Shown here: piece after piece, positions 49,013 through 62,449 of the stretch
Numbering within the stretch: position 1 is the stretch's first letter
Layout of the letters: the number at the start of each line of letters is the position of its first letter
Source: Neocallimastix lanati (nom. inval.)
Taxonomy: Eukaryota > Neocallimastigomycota > Neocallimastigomycetes > Neocallimastigales > Neocallimastigaceae
Length of the DNA stretch: 62,500 nt
Assembly: GCA_016946835.1 (NCBI GenBank)
Contig: JACVTC010000087.1
Coordinates: 570,001 to 632,500, forward strand
Direction of reading: 5' to 3'
Program-made: the position numbers and the translations under genes
The notes under the pieces: generated by a model
Told to the model about the DNA's origin: nothing
Seen by the model: only the letters and a program-made list of their open reading frames with translations
Databases searched by the model: none

Positions 49013-50688
49013 GTCTATCAATTAATATGTAAATCATTTAAAGAAGTAAATAATTTTAAAAAATTTAATATAAATTAAAAATTTTCCTTTTTTGTATGCT
49101 TTTCAAAAAAAAAATTCAAAAAATTTAAAAATCTAACCTTTAATTTCTAATTTAAATAATTTTTAATAATTTTTTTTTCAATTAATTTTTTTAATTAAAT
49201 TGATTACTAAAAAAAAAAAATCAATAAATAAAAATTAGATTATATATTATAAAAGTAATTATATGTAAGATTACACATAGCAAAAAAAATATATATATAT
49301 TATTATTGATAGTTTAAGCAATTATAAGTTAAAGATATAAATAAAGAATTCGAAATATAATTTAAAAAACATCCTTTATCAAAGAAAAAGTTTAAATATT
49401 AGATTATAAATATAAATGAAAATAATATTTAAATGAATATAAATATAACAAAAATTATAACCATTTATCATCATACTACTCAACTCTTATTATTCTTATT
49501 ATTATATTAAAAAATATTATCCTAAATATAAATCTTGTTAATAATATGATTTTTTGTTTTTCTTTACTGTTCTATTAGTCCAATTTTATTTTTTATGCTA
49601 ATATTTGTCATATTGCTAAAAGTCAATTAAATAATATAAATGATATATAGTTTTTTTTTTTTTTACTATTTATTACGATATTTTATACTTTAATTATTTT
49701 TTTTTTTTTGGAATTATTATAATTGTTAATAAGATATATTATTTTTTAATTTCATAAATTTATGTTAATGCTATAATTAATAATAGAATCTTTTTTTTTT
49801 TTTTTTTTTTTTTTATCATTCCTTTTTCCTAGTTCCAAAGAAAGGTAACAAGGAATTAATTGTATTTAAAAAGCTATAATACTGCTAAATATATATTATA
49901 TCTTTATAATAAAAATATAATAATAACGAAAGAAAAACGAAATGAGCTAAATTGTTAAAATTTTAAACTTTCATTTTATTTTGGAAACTAGGAAGTATTA
50001 ATAGTTAAAAAATAATAATAATAATAATAATAATAATTAGAGTAGATTTAGTAGTATTAAATCTTCATTGTGATTAACCATAACAATCACGACAACGATA
50101 GTACTTAATACTTAATAATAATAATAATAATAATAATATAGAACAAGAGATTATACTCATACTAAAAAGATAAAAAAAAATATTGAAATAACAATTACTA
50201 GGTTAACCTAAAAAAACAAATTTAAAATTAATACTCGATTAAATATCCCTTATTCAATTTTGGTGTATAACTTTTTAATAGTTTGATTAAGCTTAAAATT
50301 ATATATATTTAATAGAATATTAATTTCTACTCATTTTTATAATACATTATAAATTGTCCATAAAATATACTGATACTCATAATCTTGTATTTCAAAAATT
50401 GATCATATTTAATTATCAATTAATAATAATAATAGTAAAGATTGTATTTATTATAATAATAATAATAATAAAGATTGTATTTATAATACTAACACTACTA
50501 CTACTACTACTACTAAACTAATAATAATAATAATAATAATAAAGATTGTATTTATAATAATAATGAAGATTATACTTATAATAATAATGATTATAAAAAT
50601 AACAATACATATAACAAATAATAAAAAAAAATGATATTGAAATGAAATTTATAATACACACAAACAAAAAAATATAATACCTGAAAAA
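49013..50688. other. AT-rich spacer, no gene seen
   Basis: A+T repeats with AAT arrays (50010-50036, 50455-50470, 50519-50542), a CTA array near 50492-50514 and a T run 49792-49814. No coding sequence recognised. Confidence 0.75.
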
Positions 50689-50882
50689 ATAATAAATAAT
50701 AAATAATAAATAATAAATAATAAATAATAAATAATAAATAATAAATAATAAATAATAAATAATAAATAATAAATAATAAATAATAAATAATAAATAATAA
50801 AAACTAAATAATAAATAATAAATAATAAATAATAAATAATAAATAATAAATAATAAATAATAAATAAATAATAAATAATATG
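50689..50882 (+). repeat. AAATAAT heptamer microsatellite
   Basis: About 26 copies of the heptamer with one interruption near 50800-50812. It is the complementary-strand form of the heptamer family at 20588-21040. Confidence 0.93.
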
Positions 50883-51535
50883 TAATAATGAAATATAATA
50901 ATAAACAATTGATAAAAAACTGTATGACCTTAAAATCTTTAATTTTTCAGATATTACTTTAAAATATATATGAATAAATGATAAACCACGAGAACTAATT
51001 TATAATTTATTATAAATTATTATTTTTTATACATCATATAGATATATATATATTTTTTTTGTGTTTTTTTTTTTTTTTGTAATCAATCATCTTTTAGTAT
51101 TATGACTATGATTAATAGGGAAACAATTAAAAACTATGAAATTTATTTAATATAGTACTAATTTGTTATTAATTATAAAAATTTAATATATAATATATAA
51201 TCATAATAATCATAATAATCATAATAAATAATAATGAAATATAGTAATGAATAATAAATAATAATAAATAATAATAAATAATAATAAATAATAATAAATA
51301 ATAATAAATAATAAAAAATAATGAATTATTGTAATTAAATAATTAATGATAATAAATAATAAAAAATAATGAAATATAGTAATAAATAAATAAATAATAA
51401 TAATAATAATAATAAATAATAATAAGTAATGATCAATAATAATAAATGAAACAGCAATAGATACTTTTGTTGCTTTGTTGCTCTTTATTTGCAACAATAA
51501 AGCAGAATTAAAAAATATTAAGCTATAACAGATAA
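50883..51535. other. AT-rich spacer with AATAAATAAT blocks
   Basis: Contains an AATAATAAAT decamer block at about 51236-51315. The 18-mer AATGATAAACCACGAGAA at 50977-50994 recurs at 52097-52114. A 92-residue minus-strand frame is repeat-driven. No gene seen. Confidence 0.7.
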
Positions 51536-51669
51536 TAATAAAATATAGTAATAAATAATAAATAATAAATAATAAATAATAAATAATAAATAATAAATAA
51601 TAAATAATAAATTAATGAATAATAAATAATGAATAATAAATAATTAAATAAAAAATAATGAAAAATAGT

Positions 51670-51701
<32 letters not shown>

Positions 51702-51966
51702 TAATAATAAATAATAAATAATAATAAATAATAAATAATAATAAATAATAAATAATAATAAATAATAAATAATTAATAATTAATAATTAATAATAAATAA
51801 TAATAAATAATAATAAATAATAAATAATAAATAATAAATAATAAATAATAAATAATAAATAATAAATAATAAATAATAAATAATAAATAATAAATAATAA
51901 ATAATAAATAATAAATAATAAATAATAAATAATAAATAATAAATAATAAATAATAAATAAAAATAA
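51536..51966 (+). repeat. Compound AAT/AAAT microsatellite
   Basis: Heptamer AATAAAT and decamer AATAATAAAT blocks alternate over about 430 bp, ending in a long uniform heptamer run (about 51800-51960). Confidence 0.93.
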
Positions 51967-54900
51967 ATTATTAATAAATGAAGTGGTATGATTTTAATAA
52001 TAAAATCCTATAATTTTATAGATGCTTTAGAATTCTTAGTTGCTCTTAGTTCAAAATAATTGAGGAAAAATTAAGTTTATAATTAATAGGGGAATTAATG
52101 ATAAACCACGAGAAATCTATTTAATAAAGCTAATCGTCCGTCCTCATATTTACTATAATTAACTATAACGTAGTAAGCCATAAGGGGGATATAGAATAAG
52201 AGAATGAACGAATAATGATAAAATAGTTCAAATAACTACAATAAATGATTTTTTTTTTTTATTATTTTTACTAGTTAAAAAAAAAATAATAAATATTTAT
52301 GACATAACATAAATTTTAAAAATAGAGTGAATTAGAGTAAAAACATATATAAAATATATATCTTTGTAGTTTGTTTTATTGAAGATTTTTTATCTTTCTT
52401 TTTACTTTCTTTAGTTTTTCATTTATTTATTTATTTATTTATTTGTAATATAGTTTAATTAAATAATAGAGTTAGAGTAATAATAACTTAATAGTCAAAC
52501 CTTTGTGTTCAACAGAGTAGGATAACAAAACTAATCAAATAGGAGGAAAATTTTTTTTTGTATGATCTCCTGAAAATAGAAAAAATTAATATATAAAAAT
52601 AATTTTTTTTTTTTTATAAAAATAAAATTAATATATATATAAAAAATTAATAAATATAAAAATAAAATTAATATATAAAAATAAAATTAATATATAAAAA
52701 TAAAATTGATAAAAAAAAAATTTTTTTTTTCATTCTTTTATTTGATTGTCAAATATTATGCAGAATTTGTGTTCAATTAAAAAATTCATTAAAATAGATT
52801 AAATTTTCGAAATTAATATATTTTCTATATTTTAAAATTTATTTAGTTATTTACTTAAAATATTAAAAATAATTTGTATTTATTTTGATATTTATATATT
52901 TCCATATATATTTTCCATATATATTTTATTATTAATATTTATATTCTTATGTATATTTTTATTCTGTATATATTTTTTTTATTATTAATTTTTATTAATA
53001 TTTTTTTATAAATATATATAAAATATTTTTACTTCTATTTTCCTAATTTAGTGTTTCTCTACTATTTTCTTTATTTTAACTTTATTAATTATTGATTATA
53101 TCTATATAATTATTTTTATTCATATAATTATTTTTATCTTTGACAACTTAAATCAACATTTTCTTATAAGAGTTTTACTATCTACCACAATTATGTAATG
53201 CTATAAAAGTTCTCTATCGGTCTATTAATATAATTTATTTTCTTATATAATAATGAATAAGTGTATTCAGAAAAATAAATAATATATAAATATAAATAGA
53301 TAAATAAATAACTAAAGAAAATAAATAAATAAGTGAATAAATGTAAATGAATAAATATTTGTACAAATATATATAAATAAATTTAACCATTTTTAGCAAA
53401 TTTAACTTTAAAAACACAATATTTTTTTTTTTTTACCATTTATTTGTTAATTATTAATATTTTTTTTTATTATATTATATATTATGTATTTTTTATTTTA
53501 ATTAAATCAAATTGTATAGTATCTATATAATAAATATTAAAAATAAAATATTAAAAATAAAAGTAAATATATAATATATAATTATAAAAAAAATAAAATA
53601 AAGTCAATTTAAATAAATCAATGCTATATAAAATAAATATAAAAAACAATATAAAAGCTTTAACAGTAAAGAATTGGTTGTTTTAGAAAATTAAAATAAA
53701 CATTAATAATTTAAGTTGGTGTATAATTACATATTTACATATAATACTATTAAAATAAAGTTACTATTTATTATCTATAATTAGTTTTTAAACATTTATT
53801 ATAATTTATTTATTATTTATTCCCCCTCTTTCAAATCATTAACTTTATATTTAAACTATACTATATGATATATAAAAATTAATTTAAAATTAAACTTTAT
53901 TCCCTTTAATAAGGTTATGAGTCAATTAATAAGAATTTTCTTTTTATTCTATAGAAATACAGTGTAACCTAGAATTTAAATAAACTTTTTGTACAAATTA
54001 CACATAATTAGTTACAAAATTCGAATTATATTCATTAATATATTATATAATATATTGAAAAGGATTTGAAAATTTTAAAAAAATCTGTTACACAAATTAG
54101 TGATATATAAATCAGAATTTTTGTAATTTTAAATAATAACTAAACTTAAAAATTTTTAAATTGCGCTTTCCCAAAAGAGTTACCGACTAATTAATTAAAA
54201 AAAATAAAAAATAATAAAAAATTATTAAAAATATTCTAGATTGGATAAAAAATAAAATAAAAATTTTATATTTCATATTATTAATTCAGTCTTAAAAAAA
54301 AAAAAAAAAAAAAACAGTAATAAATATAAAAAAATATAAAAAATAACAAACAACAAATAACAAATAAAAATATTAAAAAATATAAAAAAATATTAATAAT
54401 AGATAAAATATACATATTATATGAAAGAATAATAACGGCTTTGTAATAAATATATAAATGTATGTACAATATAAAAAAAATGAATTGTTGATAATAAAAA
54501 AATAAAAGTAAAGGATAAAGATAAAAAATTTACAGAAAATAATAAAATAATTTAATATTCTTTAATCATAAGATTCTAATTATTTATTTAAAGGCTTTTT
54601 TAATTAATTTTTTTAATTAATAATTAATTAATAATAGATTGAAAGTTTAATAACAATTGTTCCGATATAGAACAAAAAAAAAAAAAAAATAATAAATAAA
54701 TATAATAAATAATTAAATAATTAAATAATTAAATAATAAATAATAAAAAGAGTTTTTATTAATAAATAATAAATAATAAATAATAAAAAAGAGTATTTAT
54801 TAAAAAATAATAAATAATAAATAATAAAAAAGAGTATTTATTAATAAATAATAAATAATAAATAATAAATAAAAAAAAAGAGTATTTATTAATAAATAAT

Positions 54901-57900
54901 AAATAATTGAATTATATAAATAAATAATAATTTTAAAAGTGAAAGTGTTTGAATAATAAAAAAAAAAGTTTAAACATTTTCATTTTAATTCTTTTGAACA
55001 GGAGTTGAAATAAAAAATTTTGAACTTAAATTCATTTTTAAATATAAAAGAATAATATTTATAGAATGTATATTATATTACATATTATTTGCATAAATAC
55101 AAATATAAACATTAATACCTGCCTTATCTCTATATCATTTGCCAAATTGCTATAGGATAGTTATTAATGATTACCTATGTGAATAAGTAATATTTAAAAT
55201 TGATGAACACTTCAATCATTCAAATTATTAGAATTTCTATGATAATATCATATTATTATTATATTATTTATTTTTACTATATTTATTAATTGTTTAATTT
55301 TTACTATTTTTATTAATTTAATGTCCTTTTTATTTTTGTTTTATTTTCTTTTATTACTAATTTTTATTTATTTTTATTTTAATTTTTTTTTAATTTCATT
55401 CCTTCATCCATTTATTTTCCTTTATTGTATTTATTGGCTGTAATTACTGGTTATGAGCTTAACTTGGATAATAAGAATTTTATTTATTTATTTATTTATT
55501 TTTTTAATAAAAGAGTCCATTGTGGAAAAGAGAATTACTATTATTATTTATTCAGTTATTTATTCAATTAATTATTAATTATTTATTAATTCAGTTATTT
55601 ATTTGATTATTTAATTATTTAATTAATTATTCATTTATTATAATAATTCGAATATCATGAGTGTTCTTATTTAAAATTTTAAGGTAACCAATTTAATTTT
55701 ATAAAATTTTATTTTATATTAACTTTAATTAATTTGTATTTTAAATTACAAACTTTTAATCTATTTCAATTTAATTTAAAAGGATTAAAATATATTAAAC
55801 TAAATTAGTTCTAGTTGAATGTTATCCAACTTCTAATCTTCTATAGATTACTTTTTTTTTTAAATAGTAAACGATATATAGACTATATATATTGAAGTAT
55901 AGTTGTTAATATATTTATTTTAGTAATTTCTTTTTTTCAATAATTAAATTAAATCTTATTTTTCATGTTTTTTTTTTTTTTTTTTTTTTTTTTTTCAATA
56001 TTTTAATCTAATCAATAATAAATATATCAAATTGAAAAATTTAATTTTATTCTATTATTCAATATTCGATTCATACTTTATTTAGCATTATAGTATATAT
56101 TAAATAAATATACTTTTTATATATTCTATTTATATATTTTATTATATATTTTATTATATATTTTATTATATATTACTAAATGTTTTTTTTTTATTTTTTA
56201 TATTCAAATATTTATATTAGCTGTTAATCAAATTAATATAAACAAGATTTATTTATTTATATATTAAGTTATTCATTTATTTATAATTTTTGTATTTATA
56301 TTTCATCAAAATTTAAATATAATTTTAATATAATATATATTATTTATATATATAATTGAATAATAGAATAAATGTAATAATATAATAAATATAAACATAA
56401 TCCAATATTAATAACATAATCCAAATAACATAATTATATATTTTAAAAAATTTTTTTTTTCTATTTTATTATTTTTTTTTTTTTTAATTTTTTGTTTTAA
56501 TTTTTTTTCTAGTATTAATAACTAATTAATAAATTATTTTACTACAAAAGTAGATGAGATGAAGGTCTTTTTTTTTTTTTTTTGGTTTACTTTTATTTTT
56601 TATTTGTACAATGACTAATTGGATAAATAAAAATAATTCTTTAGGAATATTGAAGTTAAATTTTCCTATTACCATTTTTTCCTTTTTTTTTTTTAAATAA
56701 ATTAAAATAAAAAGAATAATAATATCTTAGTAGAATATTCATATCAACAATAAAAAGCGAAAAAAAAAGAAAGATGAACAGCAAAATATTCTACTTAATA
56801 ATCAATTTGAAATCATTCCTTTTCTATATTTTTTAATATCCGTTAATGTTTATTATTTATAATTTTATAATTTATTATTTATTTTAAGAATTTCTATTTA
56901 ATTTATGGAGATAAAATAATTTATTGTAATAAAAAAAAAAAAAAAGAATATGGATGGAACAATTTCCATAAATAATTGTCTATTAGTTATTATTGAGGTT
57001 TTTGAATGATTATTAATTATTAATTATTTAATTGTTTAATTATTAATTAGTATTTATTATTTTCATAATTTATTATTTATTTACTTATTATTTATTTATT
57101 TATATATTAATAATTAAACATATGCATTATTTATTTACTTTATAATAATAAATTATTTGTTTATATTTGTTAAATGTTAATATAAATATTTTAAGTTATT
57201 TTTTTTATATATTATATACATATAAATAAATATATAAATATATAAATATATATCTTTTTTTTTTAGTTTTTTTTTTTTAGTTTTTTTTTTTTTTGTAATC
57301 AATTTTTTTAATTTTTTCTATTTATAAACTTTTCACAGCTAACTTTTTATTTGAGCTTTAGAATGAAAAAAAATTTTTATTTATTTATTTATTTATTTAT
57401 TATATTTTTAATAATTATTTAAATTATGATTTTCAATTTATCCTTTTATGTCTTATTATCCTGTAATACTATTTTAAATATTTTTATAGGGATTTTTAAT
57501 TTATTTTCTAATATAGCCGTAATATTAAAGTTTTAATGAATTCAAAGTTTATTTATTATTAAAAATGAATAAAATATAATATAAACTTTGATATATATGA
57601 ATACAATGTAATAAAATGGAAGGATGAACAAAATAATATATAAAAAAAAAAAAAAATATCCATCTTTCAATTTCAATAAATAATATAAAATTAAAATTAA
57701 TATCTTTCAGAAATATATATTATTTATATAAATATTAATATATTCAATATAATAAGTACATTAATATATTAATCAATGATATATATTATGTTTGAAAAAT
57801 TGACATAAGATTTAATTGATAAAATGGAGATTTTATTATATGAAATAATAAATTAATTAGTATTAATAAATATATTATTTATATATGTTGATTATAATAT

Positions 57901-58302
57901 GTCAAAAAATAAAATGAAATAAAATAAAATAAAACAAAAAAGTTATATATATTGTAATATATATATTTTTAAATATATTTATTCATAGATGATGTAATAC
58001 TATAAAAGAACATATTTTTTCTTTCAATTTTTTTTTCTTTTGAAATAATAAAATTTAAAAAATTAAATATAAAAATTAAATAATAATAAAAAGAAATATA
58101 TATATAGAAATTAAGCTAATAAAGCTTTACTCTATAAAAAAAAAAAAAAAAAAAATAACAAAATATATTAAAAAAAAAATACTTATAAAAAAAAATAATA
58201 GAAATAAAAATTTTAAAAAAAAATAATAAAACTAAAAAATTTTATAAAAACTATAAAGTAGAAAAAAAAAACATATATAATTTAATATAATATAATATCA
58301 AA
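51967..58302. other. 6.3-kb AT-rich spacer, no gene seen
   Basis: Almost only A+T. Noted inside: repeated AAAATTAATATATAAAAATA-type units at 52619-52705, tandem AATAAATAATAAAAAAGAGT-type units of about 60 bp at 54720-54900, TATATATTTTAT repeats near 56138-56172 and a T run at 55970-55995. A slightly less biased patch at 52125-52210 has no open frame that I can support. Small frames here are low-complexity. Confidence 0.75.
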
Positions 58303-59523
58303 ATGCGTTTCTTCAATACTTTTGCCTTAGTTTCTTCAGGTTGATACATTAATTTAAAAAATATATTTTATAATATTGTAGTTAAGAGAATCAATAAGAG
58401 AATTAAATATGTTTTTTTTTTTTTTTTTGTAAATTTTTTTGTGATTTTCAAATATTTAGAAATAAAAATTTGAGTGAAGAATAATTTTAAAGAGAAATGA
58501 AAAGATTATATAATGGAAATAATATGATTTTAAATTAATAAATAAATAAATATTAGATGGAGTGTATTAATTGGTAATATTAATTTTATATTATTGAATA
58601 ATATAGCTATTGCTGTTGTTAAGTCTGCTATGATTTACTCTTGTACTCAACCAAATACCATCGCTTTAACTTTTGATGATGGACCAGGACATTTTACAGA
58701 AGAATTAGTTGATGCCTTAAAGGGTACTGATATTCATGTTACCTTCTTTATTAACGGTAACAATTGGTTAGGTGATATTACTGACAATCCAGCTCAAGAA
58801 GTTATTGGTAAGGCTGCTGCTGATGGTCACCAAATTGCTACACACACTTGGGCTCACAAGGTTCCTTTAACCAACCCAGAAAGAGAAGCTGATATTAATA
58901 GATTAGCTGATCTTATTGAAAAGAATGCTGGTTACCGTCCATCCTATTTCCGTGCTCCACTTGGTGAATGTGATGATGCTTGTATTGCTTTCTATGAATC
59001 TATTGGTTACAAAGTTATTCAATGGGATACTGATACCAATGATTGGCATTACGCAAAGTTCATGAAAAAACCAATAGAAGGTGAACCACAAACTGAAGAA
59101 GAAAAAGCAGATGAAGAACAAGCAAGAGTTAAAACCGTTGCACATGTTAAACAGTTCCTTACTGATAAATGGGCTCAAAAGAAAGAAAGCTATTTAGTTT
59201 TAATGCATGATGTTCAAGTTCACACAGTAAAGGAAATTGTTCCATGGATTTTAAAGAACAAACCAGAAGGTTACAAATTCGTTACTGTCGCTGAATGTCT
59301 TGGTGATGCCTCTCAAGGTAAAATGTCTGCTTCTAGAGTTGTTGCATTCGCAGGTGCCCCATCCACATCTAGTGTTGCTCCAGTTGCTACTCCAACTCTT
59401 GAAACTGTTGTTCCAGGTAACATAACTGTAAGCAACCTTCAAAACAGTGGTGCTATGACTGTTTCTTCAAACTTATATATTGTTGCTGCTTTATTAGTTT
59501 ACTCTTTATATATGCTTTTATAA
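58303..59523 (+). CDS. Polysaccharide (chitin) deacetylase, CE4, two exons
   Basis: Carbohydrate esterase family 4 enzymes remove acetyl groups from chitin, or xylan in some members, with a metal ion. Exon 1 is 58303-58339 (donor GTTGAT), exon 2 58607-59523 (acceptor ATATAG); phases match, giving 317 residues. The first exon supplies the Met and the start of a signal peptide ending near residue 20. All five NodB motifs are visible: TFDDGP (34-39), HTWAH (92-96), RAPLG (128-132), DTDTNDW (153-159) and LMHD (211-214). An acidic insert (about 170-186) lies after motif 4. The C-terminus has a Ser/Thr/Pro linker and a hydrophobic tail (about 298-317), as in GPI-anchored fungal chitin deacetylases, so it probably acts at the cell wall. 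Codons are G/C-richer than the surroundings. Chitin as substrate is likely but not certain. Confidence 0.93.
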
Positions 59524-59981
59524 ATTTAAGTAAATTAAACAAATAAATAATATATTTATTCATATAAAAGTATATATGTTAAATAAAATAGAATTTTTTT
59601 ATTAAAGTAATAGGTAATAATAATAATAAAAATAAAAATAAAAATAAAAATAAAAAATAAAAACTTAAAATAATTAAAAAATATAATTAATCTAAAATAA
59701 TATTAAAATATTTTAAAATACTTTAAAATAATAAAAAATTATATATATATATTATAATATCAAAATTTTAATAATAAAAAATTTAAAAATAAAAAACGTT
59801 TAAACAAAAAGAATAAATAAATTTAATATGCTTTAAAAACAAAAAAATATTTAGTAAAAATATAATTTAATTAATAATTAATAAAATTAAAAAATAATAT
59901 TATAATATAAATAGTAATAAGACTAAAAAAAAAAAAAGAAAATTAGTCCTATTAAAATTTTAAATATTCCCCCTTTTTTTT

Positions 59982-60015
<34 letters not shown>

Positions 60016-60207
60016 ATATTATATTTTACTTTGTATTTTAAATATGGAATAAAATATATAATATATAAAGAAAAAAAGTAAAAAAAAACAAGTAAACAAT
60101 TAACGAATTTCTTAAAATTTTTAAATATTGTATATGTTATTATACTCTAATAAAATAAAGAAATAATTAAAAATTAAAAAAAAGTTTTACAAAAAATCAA
60201 AAAACAA

Positions 60208-60246
<39 letters not shown>

Positions 60247-60293
60247 TTATTTAGTTATATATTTATATATTTATATATTTATATATTTATATA
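59524..60293. other. AT-rich spacer, no gene seen
   Basis: A+T repeats, TA tracts near 59983-60005 and a T run 60215-60244. No gene seen. Confidence 0.75.
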
Positions 60294-60367
60294 CTTATTT
60301 TTTATTTATTAAATTTTCTGAAACAATGAGGGTATAAAATTTATAGGGTGTAAAATATATAAAATAA
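60294..60367. repeat. 74-bp target-site duplication, left copy
   Basis: Identical over 74 bases to 62121-62194, as compared by eye. The two copies directly flank LINE copy 2. The sequence includes a non-simple stretch, GAAACAATGAGGGTATAAAA, so the match is not due to low complexity. Confidence 0.93.
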
Positions 60368-62089
60368 TATAAAATTTAGAAAAATTACTAAAAAAGGTAC
60401 ATAGATGGGCTAATTTAAATGAAATGACTTTTGGTATTGAAAAATGTGCAACTATGGTTATAAAACCAATGAACTTCCAATCTCCTCCAAACTATAGTGA
60501 CCCAACCTTCTATTTAGGAATGAATGCTATTCCTAAAGTTTCTAGTTATATTTATCTTGGTATTCCTTTTTCTGATGATCTCTTACTAGAACACATTATA
60601 TCTCACATGCATTTTAAAGTTAGAAAATCCTTTCTTTCATTTACACATTTCTTCTCAAATAAACTTATCACTATTGAATACAAGAAAAAAGTTCTTTAAT
60701 CCTTTGTTATTAGTAAAGTAATTTATTATTCTCCTTTACTTGGTTCAAACAAATCTAGAACGGCCAGAATTCAAACATTAATTAATACTGGTCTATTTTG
60801 GTGTATCGACTCCTTCTCTAAAAATGGTAAAACAAGTTCAGAAGACAATGACTATATTAGAAATAATTCTACTATGAGTACTTATGCTTTATCTCGAGAT
60901 CTAAGCATTCCTCCTATTGCTGGTGTCTGCGCAGCCTTACAGATTAAATCTTTTGCAAAATGGAGTAAATCAAACTGTATTATAAAGGATCTTATTAAAT
61001 CTATTCCCAAAATGCATCATTATTCCTGGACTAAAGAATCAAGAACACTGTATAAAAAAATCAAAAAATATAAATGTGAAAAATATGACGATATTTTAGA
61101 ACGTTACTGGAAATCAGTTTCCAAATTTCAAGGTATTAAAGGTCAAAATTACGATTGTAATAAGTTCTCAAACAATATAGCTATAATTATGTTTAGCTTA
61201 AAATATCCCCAATTCAACTTAGAGTATTCGTGGATTATACGTTTACGCTGTGGTTATAAATACAATACTACTATTGCTATTAGAATGGGTAGAGTTTCAG
61301 AAGATTGTCCCAAGTCTTGCCCCCTGTTGTGGCGAAGATAAACAATCTTTTGAACATTGGATTTTTAAATGCGATGCTCTTGCATCTTTTAGATGGAATT
61401 CTTTAAATTTCATCGATGATCTCTATGTTTTATTCCTTAGGAAGATTAGAGCGTTTAATCCTCTTTCTTCCTATGACTCTATTTCTAATTTTTGAAGATT
61501 ATATCAATCATTATATATACTTGTTCCTTCTTGGTGGAACTTTAGTTTTAAATGAGCTACATTTCGATAGTGGGGAACAGAGACAATTAAATGAACTTCT
61601 TTTCAAAGGTTCATCTGAGTCACCTGTTCCAAAAATTGTGGGCTTGGAGGAATTCTTAACAAGTGCAATACCTATCATTAGTAGTTCGTTTGAGCTATTA
61701 TTTGATAGGTGTTGCAAAATACCAAACTTATCAAAGAGCGTCGACGTCGTACTGATAAGGCATAATGATAATACAGGATCGTCATCTATTTCTACGAAGG
61801 ACGAATCTTGCCCTAGTAGTTCAATAAATGATGAATCCGGGGAGAGTTTAGTGGACACCACACTATCTATTTTAAAGATGTTACTTCTAGGTTTTATTTC
61901 TTTTTTTATTTGTTAGGAAGGGAAAAATTCCCGCATAGTACAACTTGCCGAAATACATAGTATTTTCGAGCTTTTTTATTTTTTTTATTTTTTAAATTTT
62001 TTATTTTTTAATTTCAAATGTACTTTTCACCTACATGTATTTTTTAAAATATAATTTAATAAAGTTTTGGAAGTGTATTCTCTTCCCTG

Positions 62090-62120
<31 letters not shown>
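60368..62120 (+). mobile_element. 5'-truncated LINE, copy 2, with long target duplication
   Basis: Close relative of 7760-9524 in the opposite orientation. It begins inside the reverse transcriptase a few bases short of where copy 1 begins, and ends with CTTCCCTGTCTA plus a poly(A) tail (about 62093-62120). It is flanked by the 74-bp perfect direct repeat. Confidence 0.93.
60370..61938 (+). pseudogene. LINE reverse transcriptase C-terminal part (copy 2), broken
   Basis: Aligns along its whole length with the 7950-9524 frame. Defects relative to copy 1 are a TAA at 60697-60699 (CAA in copy 1) and three single-base insertions in homopolymers: about 61319-61323 (C run, in the zinc-finger region), about 61489-61493 (T run) and about 61902-61909 (T run). 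The three insertions together restore the frame to the same TAG (61936-61938). Like copy 1 it lacks the catalytic core, so it is not autonomous. Confidence 0.9.
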
Positions 62121-62194
62121 CTTATTTTTTATTTATTAAATTTTCTGAAACAATGAGGGTATAAAATTTATAGGGTGTAAAATATATAAAATAA
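62121..62194. repeat. 74-bp target-site duplication, right copy
   Basis: Second copy of 60294-60367, directly after the poly(A) tail of the LINE. Confidence 0.93.
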
Positions 62195-62269
62195 AGAAGA
62201 AAGTGTTAATTTATTTATTTCAATTCGAGAAATTTGTTGTGAAGTCTTACAGATATTAATTAAATGAAT
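62195..62269. other. Short spacer at right edge
   Basis: Sequence between the LINE target duplication and the 90-bp duplication; together with 62450-62500 it has no visible gene. Confidence 0.6.
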
Positions 62270-62449
62270 CCCAATGAAGGAACCTAAGCTGTATGGTTTC
62301 TGAGGGGATCAGCAATTAGTATAATAATAAAATCTAAATTACTTTTCAATTTTTAATGACCCAATGATGGAACCTAAGCTGTATGGTTTCTCAGGGGATC
62401 AGCAATTAGTATAATAATAAAATCTAAATTACTTTTCAATTTTTAATGC
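62270..62449 (+). repeat. 90-bp tandem duplication
   Basis: Two adjacent 90-bp units beginning CCCAATGA(A/T)GGAACCTAAG differ at only a few positions (A/T at the ninth base, G/C in TTCTGAGG versus TTCTCAGG, and the last bases). The composition is less AT-biased than the spacers. No frame without stops. It may be part of an untranslated exon or another dispersed repeat cut by the window edge. Confidence 0.9.
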
